A DNA stretch of 64,000 bases from Burkholderia catarinensis (GCF_001883705.2 NZ_MDEQ02000009.1:1-64000), one strand, 5' to 3'; shown: positions 45,154 through 55,231, numbered from the stretch's first letter. The notes: generated from the sequence alone by a model not told the origin. A program made the numbers and translations.

Positions 45154-46570
45154 CCCCACCGTCGAGCCGCGCGCGGCGGCGCGGCTCGCGCCGCTGGCGT
45201 CGGCGATGGCGGCGCGCATCGTCGAGGCGTCGCGCCCGCGGCATCCCGGGATCCACGTGGTCGAGGATCCGGAGGGCGCGCAACTGTTGCTCGTGAACGG
45301 AAGCCGCCTGTTTCATGTGCCGCACGACCTGCGTGACGCGTTTCAGGCGGCGCTCGAGGACGGGGATGCGCAGGCCGTCGCCTCGCTGGTCGCGAGCCGC
45401 GGGCTCGACATGCGCCCGGCGATCGACGACGAGCCTTTGACCGAGATGCCGGTGCACGCGTTGTCGCTTGCCGTCGCGCAGAAATGCAATCTCGGCTGCA
45501 CCTATTGCTACGCCCAGCAAGGGGAATTTGGCGGCAAGGCGAAGAACATGCCGCTCGAAACCGCGCTTGCGGCAGTCGACCTGCTGATCGAGCAGGCGAG
45601 CGAGGGCGGCAAGATCAATCTTGCATTCATGGGCGGTGAGCCGCTCGCCAATCGCGCGGTGCTGCGCGCGGCGACTGTCCACGCGCGGGAGCGCGCCGAC
45701 GCCCGCGGAATCCGATGCCAATTTTCCGTGACGACGAACGGCAGTCTGCTGCAGGAAGACGACGGGGCGTTCTTCGAAGAGCACGGCTTCGCTGTCACCG
45801 TCAGCCTCGACGGCCCCGCGCCCGTGCATGACCGCTTGCGTCCGTTCAAGGGCGGCATGGGCTCGTTCGATCACATCGTCGAGCGCGTGACGCCGTTGCT
45901 TGCGCGCCAGCGGCGCATGCAGGTCTCGGCGCGCGTGACCGTCACGCCGTTCAATCTCGACTTGCCGAGCACGCTCGATACTTTCGTCGACATGGGGTTC
46001 CACAGCGTCGGCTTCTCGCCACTGCTGCGCGCTTCGAACGGCCGCGCGGAAATGGGCCCGGACGATATGGCAGACATGCTGCAAGGGATGATCGCCTGCG
46101 GGCTCGCGTTCGAGCAAAAGGTCATGCGCGGCGATCGCTACCCGTTCTCGAACATGCAGAACGCGCTGCGCGAAATCCAGCGCGGCACGCATCGGCCGTA
46201 TCCGTGCGGCGCAGGGGCGGGGTATTTCGGCGTCTCCGCCGATGGCGAGCTCGCGGCGTGTCACCGCTTCGTCGGCGACGAGGCCGGCGTCATGGGGCAT
46301 CTCTCCACGGGCGTCGATCAGGCGCGCCAGACGATCTGGCTCGCCGAGCGTCACGTGCACAAGCAACAGCCCTGCAATGCATGCTGGGCGCGCTATCTTT
46401 GCGGCGGCGGATGCCATCACGAGGTCCTCGAGCGCGGACGCAGCGCCTGCGATTACATCCGCGGCTGGCTGCACTATGCGATCGGCGCGCACGGCAGGCT
46501 CGCGCGCTATGCGCCGGCCTGGTTTGCCGGTTCGCCTGGCGCGTCGTCCAGTGGTGCGGGAACGGCGTGA
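45143..46570 (+). CDS. Radical SAM/SPASM protein, probable peptide or cofactor maturase
   Basis: 475 residues. A PqqD-like N-terminal region (about 25-95; VVEDPEGAQLLLVNGSRLFH) precedes the radical SAM core with Cys115, Cys119 and Cys122 (CNLGCTYC) and FMGGEPL. The SPASM domain supplies two auxiliary iron-sulphur clusters (YPCGAGAGYFG, LAACHRF, CNACWARYLCGGGCHHEV, ACDYIRGW). Such enzymes form thioether or other crosslinks in peptides, for example QhpD in quinohemoprotein amine dehydrogenase. It overlaps the LodA-like C-terminal gene by 11 bp; an ATG six bases upstream is also possible. Known LodA operons need only LodB, so this enzyme is an unexpected partner. Confidence 0.82.
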   Translation: MKPDPTVEPRAAARLAPLASAMAARIVEASRPRHPGIHVVEDPEGAQLLLVNGSRLFHVPHDLRDAFQAALEDGDAQAVASLVASRGLDMRPAIDDEPLTEMPVHALSLAVAQKCNLGCTYCYAQQGEFGGKAKNMPLETALAAVDLLIEQASEGGKINLAFMGGEPLANRAVLRAATVHARERADARGIRCQFSVTTNGSLLQEDDGAFFEEHGFAVTVSLDGPAPVHDRLRPFKGGMGSFDHIVERVTPLLARQRRMQVSARVTVTPFNLDLPSTLDTFVDMGFHSVGFSPLLRASNGRAEMGPDDMADMLQGMIACGLAFEQKVMRGDRYPFSNMQNALREIQRGTHRPYPCGAGAGYFGVSADGELAACHRFVGDEAGVMGHLSTGVDQARQTIWLAERHVHKQQPCNACWARYLCGGGCHHEVLERGRSACDYIRGWLHYAIGAHGRLARYAPAWFAGSPGASSSGAGTA

Positions 46571-48081
46571 ATCGCACGTTCGACATGCTCGTGACCGGCG
46601 CCGGTCCCGCTGGCCTGTGCGTGGCGCTTCGCTTGAATCATCTCGGGCATCGCGTGCTGCTCGTCGAGCGAAGTCCGCTATGGCCTCGTCCGCAGATCGG
46701 GGAAGCGCTGACGCCGGGTGTCAGAAACATCATCGACTACCTCGACGCGGACGAGGTGCTCGAATCCGTTCCCATCCTCGCAGGCAAGCCCACGAGCGTA
46801 CGTTGGACGAGCGAATCGATCGAGACGGTGGCGCACGACGGCGCCGTCGTGGAGCGTGCCGCATTCGATGCGGCGCTGCTGCGCTTGGCCGTGGCGCGCG
46901 GCGTGGAAGTGCTGCGGCCGGCGAGCCTCGCGCAAGTCGACGGAGCGCCCGGTGCCTGGCGCGTGCAAATCGCTACGCCCGATGGGCTGCGGAACGTCGA
47001 GGCGCACGTGCTGCTCGATGCCCAGGGCCGGCAGAGCCGGCGCGAGCCGCAGCGCTTGCACGCGCCTCGGTTGTCCACGGTATGGGCCGAAGCCGCGATG
47101 GAAACACCGGCTGCGCATGCCGATGCCGCCACGCGCGTGGAAGCGCTCGATGACGGATGGATGTGGGGCGCTGCGCTGCCGGGCGGCCGTTACCGCGTGA
47201 TGTTCACGTTCGATCCCTCCGCGCGGGACGACGCGCTCAAACGCGAGCCGGAGTCTGTCTTGCGCAACGCCTGCACGCGAAGCGCCTTGTTCAAGGACAT
47301 GGCAGGTTTGCCTTGGTGCGAATCGCCGCGCATGTGCGTATCGACGCCCTACGTCGACGCGCTCTCCTGGCAGGACGGACGCATCAAGCTCGGCGACGCG
47401 GCCTTCGCGCTCGACCCGATCTCGTCCTCGGGCGTCGAGAAGGCGATGCGCTTCTCGCTCCAGGCCGCTATCGCGATCAACACGTGGTGCCGGGCAAGCG
47501 ATGCCTCGGAGCGCGAACTGGCGCAGCGCTTTTACGAATCGCGCCTGATCGAAAGCGCGGCGCGTCACCTCGCATGGACCGCCGGGTACTACCGTCAGGC
47601 ATGGTGCGCCGATTCGCCTTTCTGGCGCCTGCGCTCGACGCCCGCATTGACGTCCGATACGGTTGCGACGTCCTCGCTCGGCGACGAAACCGCGGCGCGC
47701 GTAGACCTCATGACGCACGCGCTGCAAGACGAATTGGCGCACGTGCCGTCGAACCAGCCCCAGCCCAGCGAGCCCGCGCCTCCGTTGCCCTTGCACAGTC
47801 CGATCCGCTTCGCCCGCAATATCGGCATTGTCGTGGTGCCTTGCGCGACCGGCGACCGCGTCACCGCGCATCCCGCCTTGCAGCATCCGAGTCTTGATCG
47901 ACCCGTCGCGTTCTGGAATGGCGTGGCGCTGTTTCCGCTCCTCGACATGCTGACGCGGGCAACGCATCCGCTCGAGCTGATTGCGTTTCTCGGCAGATCG
48001 ATGGAAGCGGCCAGGGCGCAACAGCTGCTCGAATGGCTGTGGAGCAAGCAAATGGTCGAGCCCGCTGTCTTCGGCGCGTGA
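46567..48081 (+). CDS. LodB/QhpG-like FAD-dependent maturation enzyme
   Basis: 504 residues starting at GTG, which overlaps the radical SAM stop as GTGA. It belongs to the tryptophan-halogenase/flavin monooxygenase fold: GAGPAGLCVALRLNHLGHRV at the N-terminus, PQIGEALTPG, and the second FAD motif DGRIKLGDAAFALDPISSSG. LodB and GoxB, proteins of this class, are needed for CTQ formation in LodA and GoxA, and QhpG hydroxylates the Trp precursor in quinohemoprotein amine dehydrogenase. A role in tryptophylquinone formation on Trp219 of the LodA-like subunit is therefore likely. The last 100 residues (about 400-504) are an extra region not typical of the fold. Confidence 0.8.
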   Translation: MNRTFDMLVTGAGPAGLCVALRLNHLGHRVLLVERSPLWPRPQIGEALTPGVRNIIDYLDADEVLESVPILAGKPTSVRWTSESIETVAHDGAVVERAAFDAALLRLAVARGVEVLRPASLAQVDGAPGAWRVQIATPDGLRNVEAHVLLDAQGRQSRREPQRLHAPRLSTVWAEAAMETPAAHADAATRVEALDDGWMWGAALPGGRYRVMFTFDPSARDDALKREPESVLRNACTRSALFKDMAGLPWCESPRMCVSTPYVDALSWQDGRIKLGDAAFALDPISSSGVEKAMRFSLQAAIAINTWCRASDASERELAQRFYESRLIESAARHLAWTAGYYRQAWCADSPFWRLRSTPALTSDTVATSSLGDETAARVDLMTHALQDELAHVPSNQPQPSEPAPPLPLHSPIRFARNIGIVVVPCATGDRVTAHPALQHPSLDRPVAFWNGVALFPLLDMLTRATHPLELIAFLGRSMEAARAQQLLEWLWSKQMVEPAVFGA

Positions 48082-48473
48082 ATACCTATTATTGGGCGGC
48101 GCGAGCACACTCGCTTCGTGACCGCTTGTCCCCTCGTGCAGCGATACTTCCCGGACCATCGCTCGTCTGCTGCGGAAACGCGACGTAATTTGCCAAAGAC
48201 TGACGATGTGATCCGGCGTGGGCTTTGGCGAGGTCAGCTGTTGATAACTGTTGTTAGCGATAGGGTTTCAGAAATTCATCGCTGACTGACGGGTACATCG
48301 ACTCGCACATCGATAAATGGCTGGTCGTTTCCGTCCAATACTTCCGGAAGCAGCGTGGTCCGTAACAATTAGCGGGTACCTCGGGCGCCTCTCGATCGAA
48401 TACAAGCGCCAGCTCGGCGAAACGCCATCGGCAGCACTCGGGACGCAGTGAGTGAATGAAAACGCATAAAAGC
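48082..48473. other. Intergenic stretch between convergent genes
   Basis: About 390 bp between the LodB-like gene and the nitrile hydratase activator gene. No open frame with a start signal and no strong repeat were seen, apart from the terminator at its right edge. Confidence 0.4.
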
Positions 48474-48498
48474 CGCCGGGGCCTGACCGGCAGGCCGG
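48474..48498 (-). terminator. Terminator after the nitrile hydratase operon
   Basis: On the minus strand GGCCTG and CAGGCC pair across a 5-base loop inside a GC-rich stem, followed by CTTTTATGCGTTTTC, just past the activator gene's stop. Confidence 0.55.
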
Positions 48499-48503
48499 AA
48501 GCG

Positions 48504-49748
48504 TCACGGATGTTCGATGGCCACGAGCGCGTCGAACGCGTCGGCTTTCGGAAACTCCGCCCACGATTCCGGTCCCGCCTCGATTTCTTCCACCGTCAGC
48601 AGGCACGCATCGAGTTCGCGCCGCAACCGTCCGTGATCGATTGACTGCCCGATGAACACGATTTCCTGCCGGCAATCGCCGACCGGCTCCACCCATTTTT
48701 CCAGCACGCCGGCGCGGCGATAGTCGTCGCGTGGCCAGTCCGACTGCGGCACGAATCGCCACCAGCGGCCGACGTAGCCCCACTGGAACCGGCCCCCCGT
48801 CTGCACGAGCATGCCGATCTCCTGATGGCGGTGCGCAGCCCACGCATAGCCTTTGCAGCGAAGTAGCCGGCCGTTGGTCCACGGCCGCCGCAGCCATGCG
48901 AGCAGGCGCGCCGGATGAAACGGCGCACGTTCGCGATAGACCCACGATCCGATTCCGTATGTGTCGGATTCTGACGGTCGTTTGTCGACCTGCATGTGCC
49001 GCATCCATCCCGGGGATTCGACGAGCGCCGACAAATCAAAGCGCCGGGTATCGAGCACGTCCGACGGATCGATTTCACCATCATGCATCGGCAGAATCCG
49101 CGCGGATGGATTCAACGACGCGAGCACCGCGCGCAGCCTGTCGAAACCCACATCGCCGATCCGATCGAATCGGCTGACGAGGACGACGTTCGCATACTCG
49201 ACCTGTTCGATCAGCAGGTCCGACAGCTTGCGTGGCTGCCCGGTTTCACTTCCGTTCGAGGTCAGTTCTTTCGACGTGATCATGCCCTCGAACGTCTCGC
49301 CGTTGACTACCGTGACGAGCGTATCGAGCCGCGCGAGTTCGCTGAGGCTGAAGCCGTCGCGATCGAGGAACGCGAACGTTTCCGCGACCGGCATAGGCTC
49401 CGAGATTCCAGTCGACTCGATCAACAGGTAATCGAAGCGCTGCTGTCGCGCGAGCGTGCTTACCTGATCGAGAAGATCGGCGCGCAGCGTGCAACAGATG
49501 CAGCCGTTGCTCATCTCGACCAGCTCGTCCACGCCGCGATGCAGCTCGACGTTGCGTCGCACATCGTCGGCGTCGACGTTCACTTCGCTCATGTCGTTGA
49601 CGATCACGGCAACCTTCCGGCCGGCGCGATTGCGCAGGATGTAATTCAGCAGCGTCGTCTTCCCGGCGCCGAGGAACCCGGACAGTACCGTCACCGGAAT
49701 CCGCGCCGGTGGGTCGGCCAGCGCGGGTTGATTCGCCACCGCATTCAT
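48504..49748 (-). CDS. Nitrile hydratase activator, COG0523/CobW-type GTPase
   Basis: G3E-family GTPase of 414 residues that delivers metal (iron) to the nitrile hydratase. It has Walker [15 protein letters not shown], the COG0523 metal motif [11 protein letters not shown] (CxCC) and the guanine-specificity region VSRFDRIG, followed by a CobW C-terminal domain with [14 protein letters not shown]. Its size of about 45 kDa matches the activators linked to Fe-type nitrile hydratases. Its ATG overlaps the beta-subunit stop (ATGA), so the two are translationally coupled. It is last in the leftward operon. Confidence 0.87.
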   Translation of the reverse strand: MNAVANQPALADPPARIPVTVLSGFLGAGKTTLLNYILRNRAGRKVAVIVNDMSEVNVDADDVRRNVELHRGVDELVEMSNGCICCTLRADLLDQVSTLARQQRFDYLLIESTGISEPMPVAETFAFLDRDGFSLSELARLDTLVTVVNGETFEGMITSKELTSNGSETGQPRKLSDLLIEQVEYANVVLVSRFDRIGDVGFDRLRAVLASLNPSARILPMHDGEIDPSDVLDTRRFDLSALVESPGWMRHMQVDKRPSESDTYGIGSWVYRERAPFHPARLLAWLRRPWTNGRLLRCKGYAWAAHRHQEIGMLVQTGGRFQWGYVGRWWRFVPQSDWPRDDYRRAGVLEKWVEPVGDCRQEIVFIGQSIDHGRLRRELDACLLTVEEIEAGPESWAEFPKADAFDALVAIEHP

Positions 49749-50398
49749 GCGCGCGTCTCCGGCGCGCGATCCAGGTAGCCTTCGAACAGGTCGGCCACGA
49801 CGTAACCGTCGTCGGCGGCGTCACCCCAGAGATCCCTCACGCGGAATTCGACGTGATAGGTCGGCTGATGCGCGGCGCCGGTGTCGCCGTGGCCGATCGC
49901 GTCCGGGAACGGCCACGATTCGGTCGTCCGGTGCAGCACGACGCCTGCCTTTCCTCGCACGTAGCCCGGTGCTCGGATGTGTCCGCTCACGTATTCGTCG
50001 CGCACGACGACGCGATCGCCGACCTCGAACCGCATCGGGCCGACAGGCGCCGCTCGGCCGACGGAATGCGACTGGTTCGCGAGCCGGAAGTGCGAACCGA
50101 GCGCGCGGTCGAGTTCGTCCTGCGTCAGCACGCCGGTTTCGACGAGCAGCGTCGCGGTCGCGATCACGTAGCGCTCGTAGTAGCGCGTGCCGACATGCTG
50201 GCGCACGTCGATCCGTTCGACCGCGTGACGCACTTCGTCGACGCTGAACTTTTTCAATTGATCGACACCGACGAACATCAAGCTGTATGCGAGATGTTCC
50301 CAGTCTTCCTTGAAGACCGGCTTGTAGCCGAGGCTGTTGATCGTGTGCGGCACCCGGCCGAAGCCCTGGAATCCGCCGAGGTCGTGAAAGCCGTCCAT
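49745..50398 (-). CDS. nthB: Nitrile hydratase beta subunit
   Basis: 217 residues beginning [20 protein letters not shown], the classic nitrile hydratase beta start. The helical N-terminal region and C-terminal SH3-like barrel ([20 protein letters not shown], then [13 protein letters not shown] and [12 protein letters not shown]) are complete. It pairs with the alpha subunit, whose gene ends 44 bp upstream. The open frame continues far upstream through the alpha gene in another frame; that part is not coding. Together the two subunits hydrate nitriles to amides. Confidence 0.92.
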   Translation of the reverse strand: MDGFHDLGGFQGFGRVPHTINSLGYKPVFKEDWEHLAYSLMFVGVDQLKKFSVDEVRHAVERIDVRQHVGTRYYERYVIATATLLVETGVLTQDELDRALGSHFRLANQSHSVGRAAPVGPMRFEVGDRVVVRDEYVSGHIRAPGYVRGKAGVVLHRTTESWPFPDAIGHGDTGAAHQPTYHVEFRVRDLWGDAADDGYVVADLFEGYLDRAPETRA

Positions 50399-50442
50399 CT
50401 GTGATCTCCGAAATGAAGGTCGATAAGGGAATGCGGCGCGGA

Positions 50443-51042
50443 TCAGCTCGCGCGCGGTAGCGCGACGCCGATCAGCACGTCCTTCGTGACAAGCGTTCGC
50501 AGTTGTTCCTCGGTCATGTGCTCGGTGCCGACCGGACGCACTGGCAGCACCAGGTAGCGGCTTTCGGCCGTCGTGTCCCAGACCTTCACGACGACGTCGT
50601 TGGGCAAGTCGGTACCGAGTTCGCGCAGCACCGTGCGCCCCTCGCGGACGAGCCGCGCGCGGTATTCGAAACCCTTGTACCACTCGGGCGGCAGCCCAAG
50701 CACCGGCCAGTTCGTGCACGAGCACAGGCTGCAGACGATCACGTTCTTCAGCGTCGGCGTATCTTCGAGCGCGACGATGTATTCGCCCTGCGGGCCGGTG
50801 TAGCCGAACTGCGCACACGCGGCGGTACCGTCCTTCAACAGCAGCTCGCGAAACCCCGGATCGGCCCATGCGCGCGCGACGATCCGCGCGCCGTTGGCCG
50901 GGTCCCAGGTCGTCGACATCAGTTCCGTCAGGCCTTCGATATAGCCGTCCGGGATCAGGTTTTTCTCTTTCATCACGCGAAACAGCGCCCAGGCGCGTTC
51001 GCCGGGCGTCGATGCTGTTTCTGCAGAGTGGTTCGCGCTCAT
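50443..51042 (-). CDS. nthA: Nitrile hydratase alpha subunit, Fe type
   Basis: 199 residues carrying the metal-binding claw VCSLCSCT: Cys104, Cys107, Ser108, Cys109. Thr at the last position marks the iron type; cobalt enzymes have CTLCSCY. The surrounding NWPVLGLPPEWYKGFEYRAR and the C-terminal region are typical. The two outer claw cysteines (Cys107 and Cys109 equivalents) are normally oxidised to sulfinic and sulfenic acid. The ATG at 51042 follows ACGAGGAG; the longer frame to 51126 adds an Arg/Thr-rich extension with no support. It is the first gene of the leftward operon and divergent from the transporter gene. Confidence 0.92.
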   Translation of the reverse strand: MSANHSAETASTPGERAWALFRVMKEKNLIPDGYIEGLTELMSTTWDPANGARIVARAWADPGFRELLLKDGTAACAQFGYTGPQGEYIVALEDTPTLKNVIVCSLCSCTNWPVLGLPPEWYKGFEYRARLVREGRTVLRELGTDLPNDVVVKVWDTTAESRYLVLPVRPVGTEHMTEEQLRTLVTKDVLIGVALPRAS

Positions 51043-51465
51043 CGTGGGGCTCCTCGTGGTGGTTCGGGTTGACCGCCGCCACGCCGCTGCTTCCCTGGCG
51101 GCGCGCGGACACGTCGTATCGGTCACGCTCGACGACTAGGGTAAGAAGAGAAAAAGCGCGGTTCTTTGCCGGCACGGATCGGAAACTGTGCTGAGACGGA
51201 TCCGACACCTGCCTTGTTGCGACTGTATGGCATCGGCAGCAGAGGCCCGCCCCAGCCAATTTCTTGTTCCGCCGGAAAACAGAATCGCGGATTTTGCCTC
51301 CCTATTCTCACCCTCAAGCGACGGCGGTTCGGTGTCGCGAATCGTCGGCGCACCAGATGCGCCGATGGATAACAGCGTGCAGCACACCACGACTCCGGCG
51401 TCCGGCAACGGCGCGCGTTCGTCGCACATCGGACGCGATGGTATCTGCGCATCCAGGCAAGGGGC
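51043..51465. promoter_or_regulatory. Divergent promoter region of the nitrile/aldoxime cluster
   Basis: 423 bp between two divergent operons. The AraC-family regulator encoded at 55.2-56.3 kb would be expected to act here. I could not pick out a convincing operator or promoter by eye. Confidence 0.4.
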
Positions 51466-52362
51466 ATGATGGACAACGTCAACAGAATGAAACTGAAGCA
51501 AATCGCGCACTGGATCGGCGCATCGTTGCTGGTAGTCGCGTCGCATTACGCGGGCGCGGTCGAGGTCGATCCGGGCGACTACGAGCAGTACCCGGCCGGC
51601 GCGACGATCGGCGTGCTGTATTACAACTATTCGGCGACGAACGCGTACTACGCGAACGGCAGCAAGACGTCGGATTTCGACCTGCAGTCGAACATCGGCA
51701 TCGCGCGCCTGCTGCACGTATTCCAGCTTACCGACCGGCTGACGATCGATCCGCAGGTGCTGCTGCCGTTCGGCCACGTGAGCGGCTTCGGCAATGCGAG
51801 CGCGCTCGGCAGCACGACCGGTGTCGGCGACGTGATTCTGACCGCGCCGCTGAAATTCCGCCTGAACGAAGCGAAGGACGTGATCGCCGCGACCGTCTAC
51901 CTGTATGCGCCGACCGGAAGCTACGACCAGAACCGCGGCCTGAATCTCGGCGCGAACCGCTGGTCGCTCGACTTCCAGGCCGCGTACGTGAAGCATTTCT
52001 CGGCGCAGTGGGCGCTCGACCTCGTCGGCGACGCGATCTGGTACGGCAACAACACGTCGTACGGCGCAAGCGGTGCGACGCTGCATCAGCGGATGAGCTA
52101 CAGCGCGCAGGCGATGGTTCGCTACATGCCTGATCCAGGCACATCGCTCGGCGTCGGGATCACGCAATTTTGGGGCGGCGAAACGAGCGTCGACGGTGTC
52201 GACGGCCATGACGCGCTACGCACGACGCGGATGCGGCTGACGGCATCGAAGTTCGTGACGAAGGCCGACCAGGTACAGGTCCAGCTCGGCACCGACCTGA
52301 GCGTGCGCAACGGGCCGAAGAACAGCCTGCTCGTCGGCCTGCGTTACGCACACATCTTCTGA
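51466..52362 (+). CDS. Outer-membrane MetA-pathway-of-phenol-type transporter
   Basis: 298 residues. A signal peptide (KQIAHWIGASLLVVASHYAGA, cleaved near AVEV) is followed by alternating beta strands with aromatic girdles, ending in YAHIF with a terminal Phe as in outer-membrane barrels. It matches the family annotated as the MetA pathway of phenol degradation, thought to import small hydrophobic compounds. Starts at 51469 or 51487 are also possible. It leads the rightward operon with aldoxime dehydratase, so it may admit nitriles or aldoximes. Confidence 0.8.
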   Translation: MMDNVNRMKLKQIAHWIGASLLVVASHYAGAVEVDPGDYEQYPAGATIGVLYYNYSATNAYYANGSKTSDFDLQSNIGIARLLHVFQLTDRLTIDPQVLLPFGHVSGFGNASALGSTTGVGDVILTAPLKFRLNEAKDVIAATVYLYAPTGSYDQNRGLNLGANRWSLDFQAAYVKHFSAQWALDLVGDAIWYGNNTSYGASGATLHQRMSYSAQAMVRYMPDPGTSLGVGITQFWGGETSVDGVDGHDALRTTRMRLTASKFVTKADQVQVQLGTDLSVRNGPKNSLLVGLRYAHIF

Positions 52363-52460
52363 CGATGAGCCGGCGCCGGCTTCTGCTTCCGGCGCATATC
52401 GATTCATTTTACCGACGGTTGATTCGTCGACACCCGAATCCCTTTCCAATGAGGCCATGC

Positions 52461-53513
52461 ATGGAATCTGCAATCGATAAACACCTGGTCTGCCCGCGCA
52501 CGCTGTCACGCCGTGTCGCCGACGATTACCAGCCGCCGTTCCCGATGTACGTCGCCCGTGCGTCCGAAGACCTGAGCCAAGTCGTGATGGGCTATTTCGG
52601 CGTGCAGTATCGCGGCGCCGACAAGCGCTCCGTCGCACTGGCCGCGCTGCGCCGGATCGTCGCCGATTTCGATGCACCGGACGGTCCGGGCAATCATGAT
52701 CTGACGCAGCACACCGACAACCAGGGCTACGACAATCTGATCGCCGTCGGCTATTGGCGCGACCCTGACGCATACGCGCGCTGGATCGTCTCGCCGGCGG
52801 TCGCTGAATGGTGGGCATCCGACGCGCGACTGGCGGACGGCATCGGCTACTTCCGCGAGATCGTCGCGCCGCGCGCGGAGCAGTTCGAGACGCTGTACGC
52901 GTTCACGGACGATTTTCCCGGTGTCGGTGCGATCATGGACGGCGTCAGTGGCGAGATCGAGGAACATGGTTACTGGGGATCGATGCGCGACCGGTTCCCG
53001 ATCTCGCAAACCGACTGGATGAATGCGGACGGCGAATTACGGATCCTCGCGGGTGATCCGGCACGCGGCGGCCGCGTGGTCGTGCGAGCGCACGACAACA
53101 TCGCGCTGATTCGTTCCGGGCAGGACTGGCGTGCGGCCGAAGACGACGAACGCCGACTGTATCTCGACGAGATCGAGCCGACGCTTCGCAGCGGGATGGA
53201 GTTCCTGCGCGACAACGGTGTCGACGTCGGCTGCTATAGCAACCGCTACGTGCGGTCGATCGATCTCGCCGGCAATCTGCTCGACGAGAGCTACAACATC
53301 GGCCACTGGCGCTCGCTCGACCGCCTCGAGCGATGGGCAGAGTCGCATCCGACTCATCTTCGGATCTTCGTCACGTTCTTTCGCGTCGTCACCGGGCTTT
53401 CGAAGCTGCGGCTGTATCACGAGGTGTCCGTATTCGACGCGAAACATCAGGTCTACGAATACGTGAACTGCCATCCGAAAACCGGGATGATGCGCGACGC
53501 CGTCGCCCGCTGA
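52461..53513 (+). CDS. oxd: Aldoxime dehydratase (heme enzyme)
   Basis: Dehydrates aldoximes to nitriles with a ferrous heme. The 350 residues match phenylacetaldoxime dehydratases: VVMGYFGVQYRG near the N-terminus, GYDNLIAVGYWRDPDAYARW, an HGYWGSMRDRFP segment, and LRLYHEVSVFDAKHQVYEYV near the C-terminus, the last containing the region of the catalytic distal His. The proximal heme-ligand His lies in the segment ESHPTHLRIF. The ATG at 52461 (MESAIDKHLVCPRTLSRRVA) follows GAGG; the frame opens earlier at 52365. It supplies the substrate of the nitrile hydratase encoded divergently. Confidence 0.88.
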   Translation: MESAIDKHLVCPRTLSRRVADDYQPPFPMYVARASEDLSQVVMGYFGVQYRGADKRSVALAALRRIVADFDAPDGPGNHDLTQHTDNQGYDNLIAVGYWRDPDAYARWIVSPAVAEWWASDARLADGIGYFREIVAPRAEQFETLYAFTDDFPGVGAIMDGVSGEIEEHGYWGSMRDRFPISQTDWMNADGELRILAGDPARGGRVVVRAHDNIALIRSGQDWRAAEDDERRLYLDEIEPTLRSGMEFLRDNGVDVGCYSNRYVRSIDLAGNLLDESYNIGHWRSLDRLERWAESHPTHLRIFVTFFRVVTGLSKLRLYHEVSVFDAKHQVYEYVNCHPKTGMMRDAVAR

Positions 53514-53570
53514 ATCGTGCTGGCGCCGCGCAGTTCGGGCGGCGCCGCCTTACCGAACTGGAGAACGTCG

Positions 53571-55100
53571 ATGGCCATCAAACGCCCGACCCGCGAACAA
53601 CTTTCCGACATCGCAGCCGGCTTCGGCTTTCATGTCGATGCCCGGCAGCTCGCCGATTACGACGAGGCGCTGCAGGCGAATTTCGACGCGTACGACGCGA
53701 TCGACGCGCTGCCCGACTATCTGCCGGCCATAGCGTATCCGCGCACGCCAGGCTACCGCCCGGAAGGCGACGAGAACCGTTATGGCGCGTGGGCGCGCTA
53801 GAGCACGATCCACGGCGCCGCCGACGGCAAGCTGCGCGGCAAGACTGTGGCCGTGAAAGACAACATCTGCGTCGGCGGCGTGCCGATGCGCAACGGCGCG
53901 AGCACGTTCGAGGGTTACGTGCCCGATATCGACGCGACTGTCGTCACGCGGATGCTCGACGCCGGCGCGACGATCGCCGGCAAGTCGACCTGCGAGTACT
54001 ACTGCTTTTCCGGCGGCTCGCATACGAGCGCGTCCGGGCCAGTGCTTAATCCGCGCAAGGCCGGACATTCGGCCGGCGGTTCGTCGTCCGGCAGCGGTGC
54101 GCTGATCGCGAGCGGCGAAGTCGACATGGCGCTCGGCAGCGACCAGGGCGGCTCGGTGCGGATTCCGTCCGCGTATTGTGGTGTCTACGGAATGAAGCCG
54201 ACGCACGGCTTGGTCCCGTATACCGGCGCAATGCCAATCGAGGCGACCGTCGACCACCTCGGGCCGATGACGAGCAACGTGCTCGACAACGCGCTGTTGC
54301 TCGACGTGATCGCTGGTGACGACGGGCTTGATCCGCGCCAGCGGGCGCTGCCGCCGCGCGCCGACTATCTCGGTTCGATCCGAGACGGCATAGCCGGCCT
54401 GCGGATCGGAATCCTGCGCGAAGGGTTTGGACTCGCGAATTCGGAGGCGGTCGTCGACGAGGCCGTGCTCGTCGCCGCGTACCAGTTGCGCCAGCTTGGC
54501 GCGAAAGTCGACGAGGTATCGGTGCCGTTGCATGCGGCCGGAACGTCGATCTGGCTGCCGATCGCGGCCGAAGGCGCGACTCAGCAGATGATGAAGGGCA
54601 ACAGCCACGGCTTCAACTGGGGTGGTCTGTACGTGACTGGCATGATCGATCATCACGCGGGCTGGCGCGAGCGTGCCAACGAGCTGCCGGATACCGTCAA
54701 GGTGACGATGCTGCTCGGAGAGTATTTCACGAGCCGGTATCGCGGCCGCTATTACGCGAAGTGCCAGAACCTCGCACGGCGGCTGCGTGCAGATTACGAC
54801 ACGGCCCTGCAATCGTACGATCTGTTGCTGATGCCGACTGTGCCGATCCGCGCGTCGAAACTGCCGGAGCCCGGTTGTGCGATGGCCGAATCACTGACGC
54901 GCGCGTTCGAGATGCTCGCGAATACGGCACCGTTCGACGTATCCGGACATCCGGCAATATCGCTTCCATGCGGGATCGCGGAAGATCTACCGATCGGACT
55001 GCAACTGGTCGGGCGTCGCTTCGACGAGGCGACGATCTACCGGTGCGCCTATGCGTATGAACAGTCGTCCGACTGGCGCCAGACGACGTTCGCACAATGA
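53571..55100 (+). pseudogene. Amidase (amidase-signature family), interrupted by an amber codon
   Basis: Expected to hydrolyse the amide made by nitrile hydratase. The full frame would encode about 508 residues: MAIKRPTREQLSDIAAGFGF, GKTVAVKDNICVGG with the catalytic Lys, the signature GHSAGGSSSGSGALIASGEV, and Ser in SDQGGSVRIP. Codon 77 (53799-53801) is TAG, in a position where the same frame continues with STIHGAADGKLRGK without a gap. A single change from a codon such as AAG would explain it. A restart at GTG 53847 would begin only three residues before the catalytic Lys and lack the N-terminal helices, so activity is unlikely. Confidence 0.88.
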
Positions 55101-55231
55101 GCCTGGCACGTCGGCGCACCCCGTGTCGCGTCGGCGGGCAACGCGGCGCAAGCTTTCGAATGGGTTGGACAACGCGTTTTTGAATGGGCACGCTACTCGC
55201 TGCCGTTTGCTCATCCATGTGGGGCACGATC

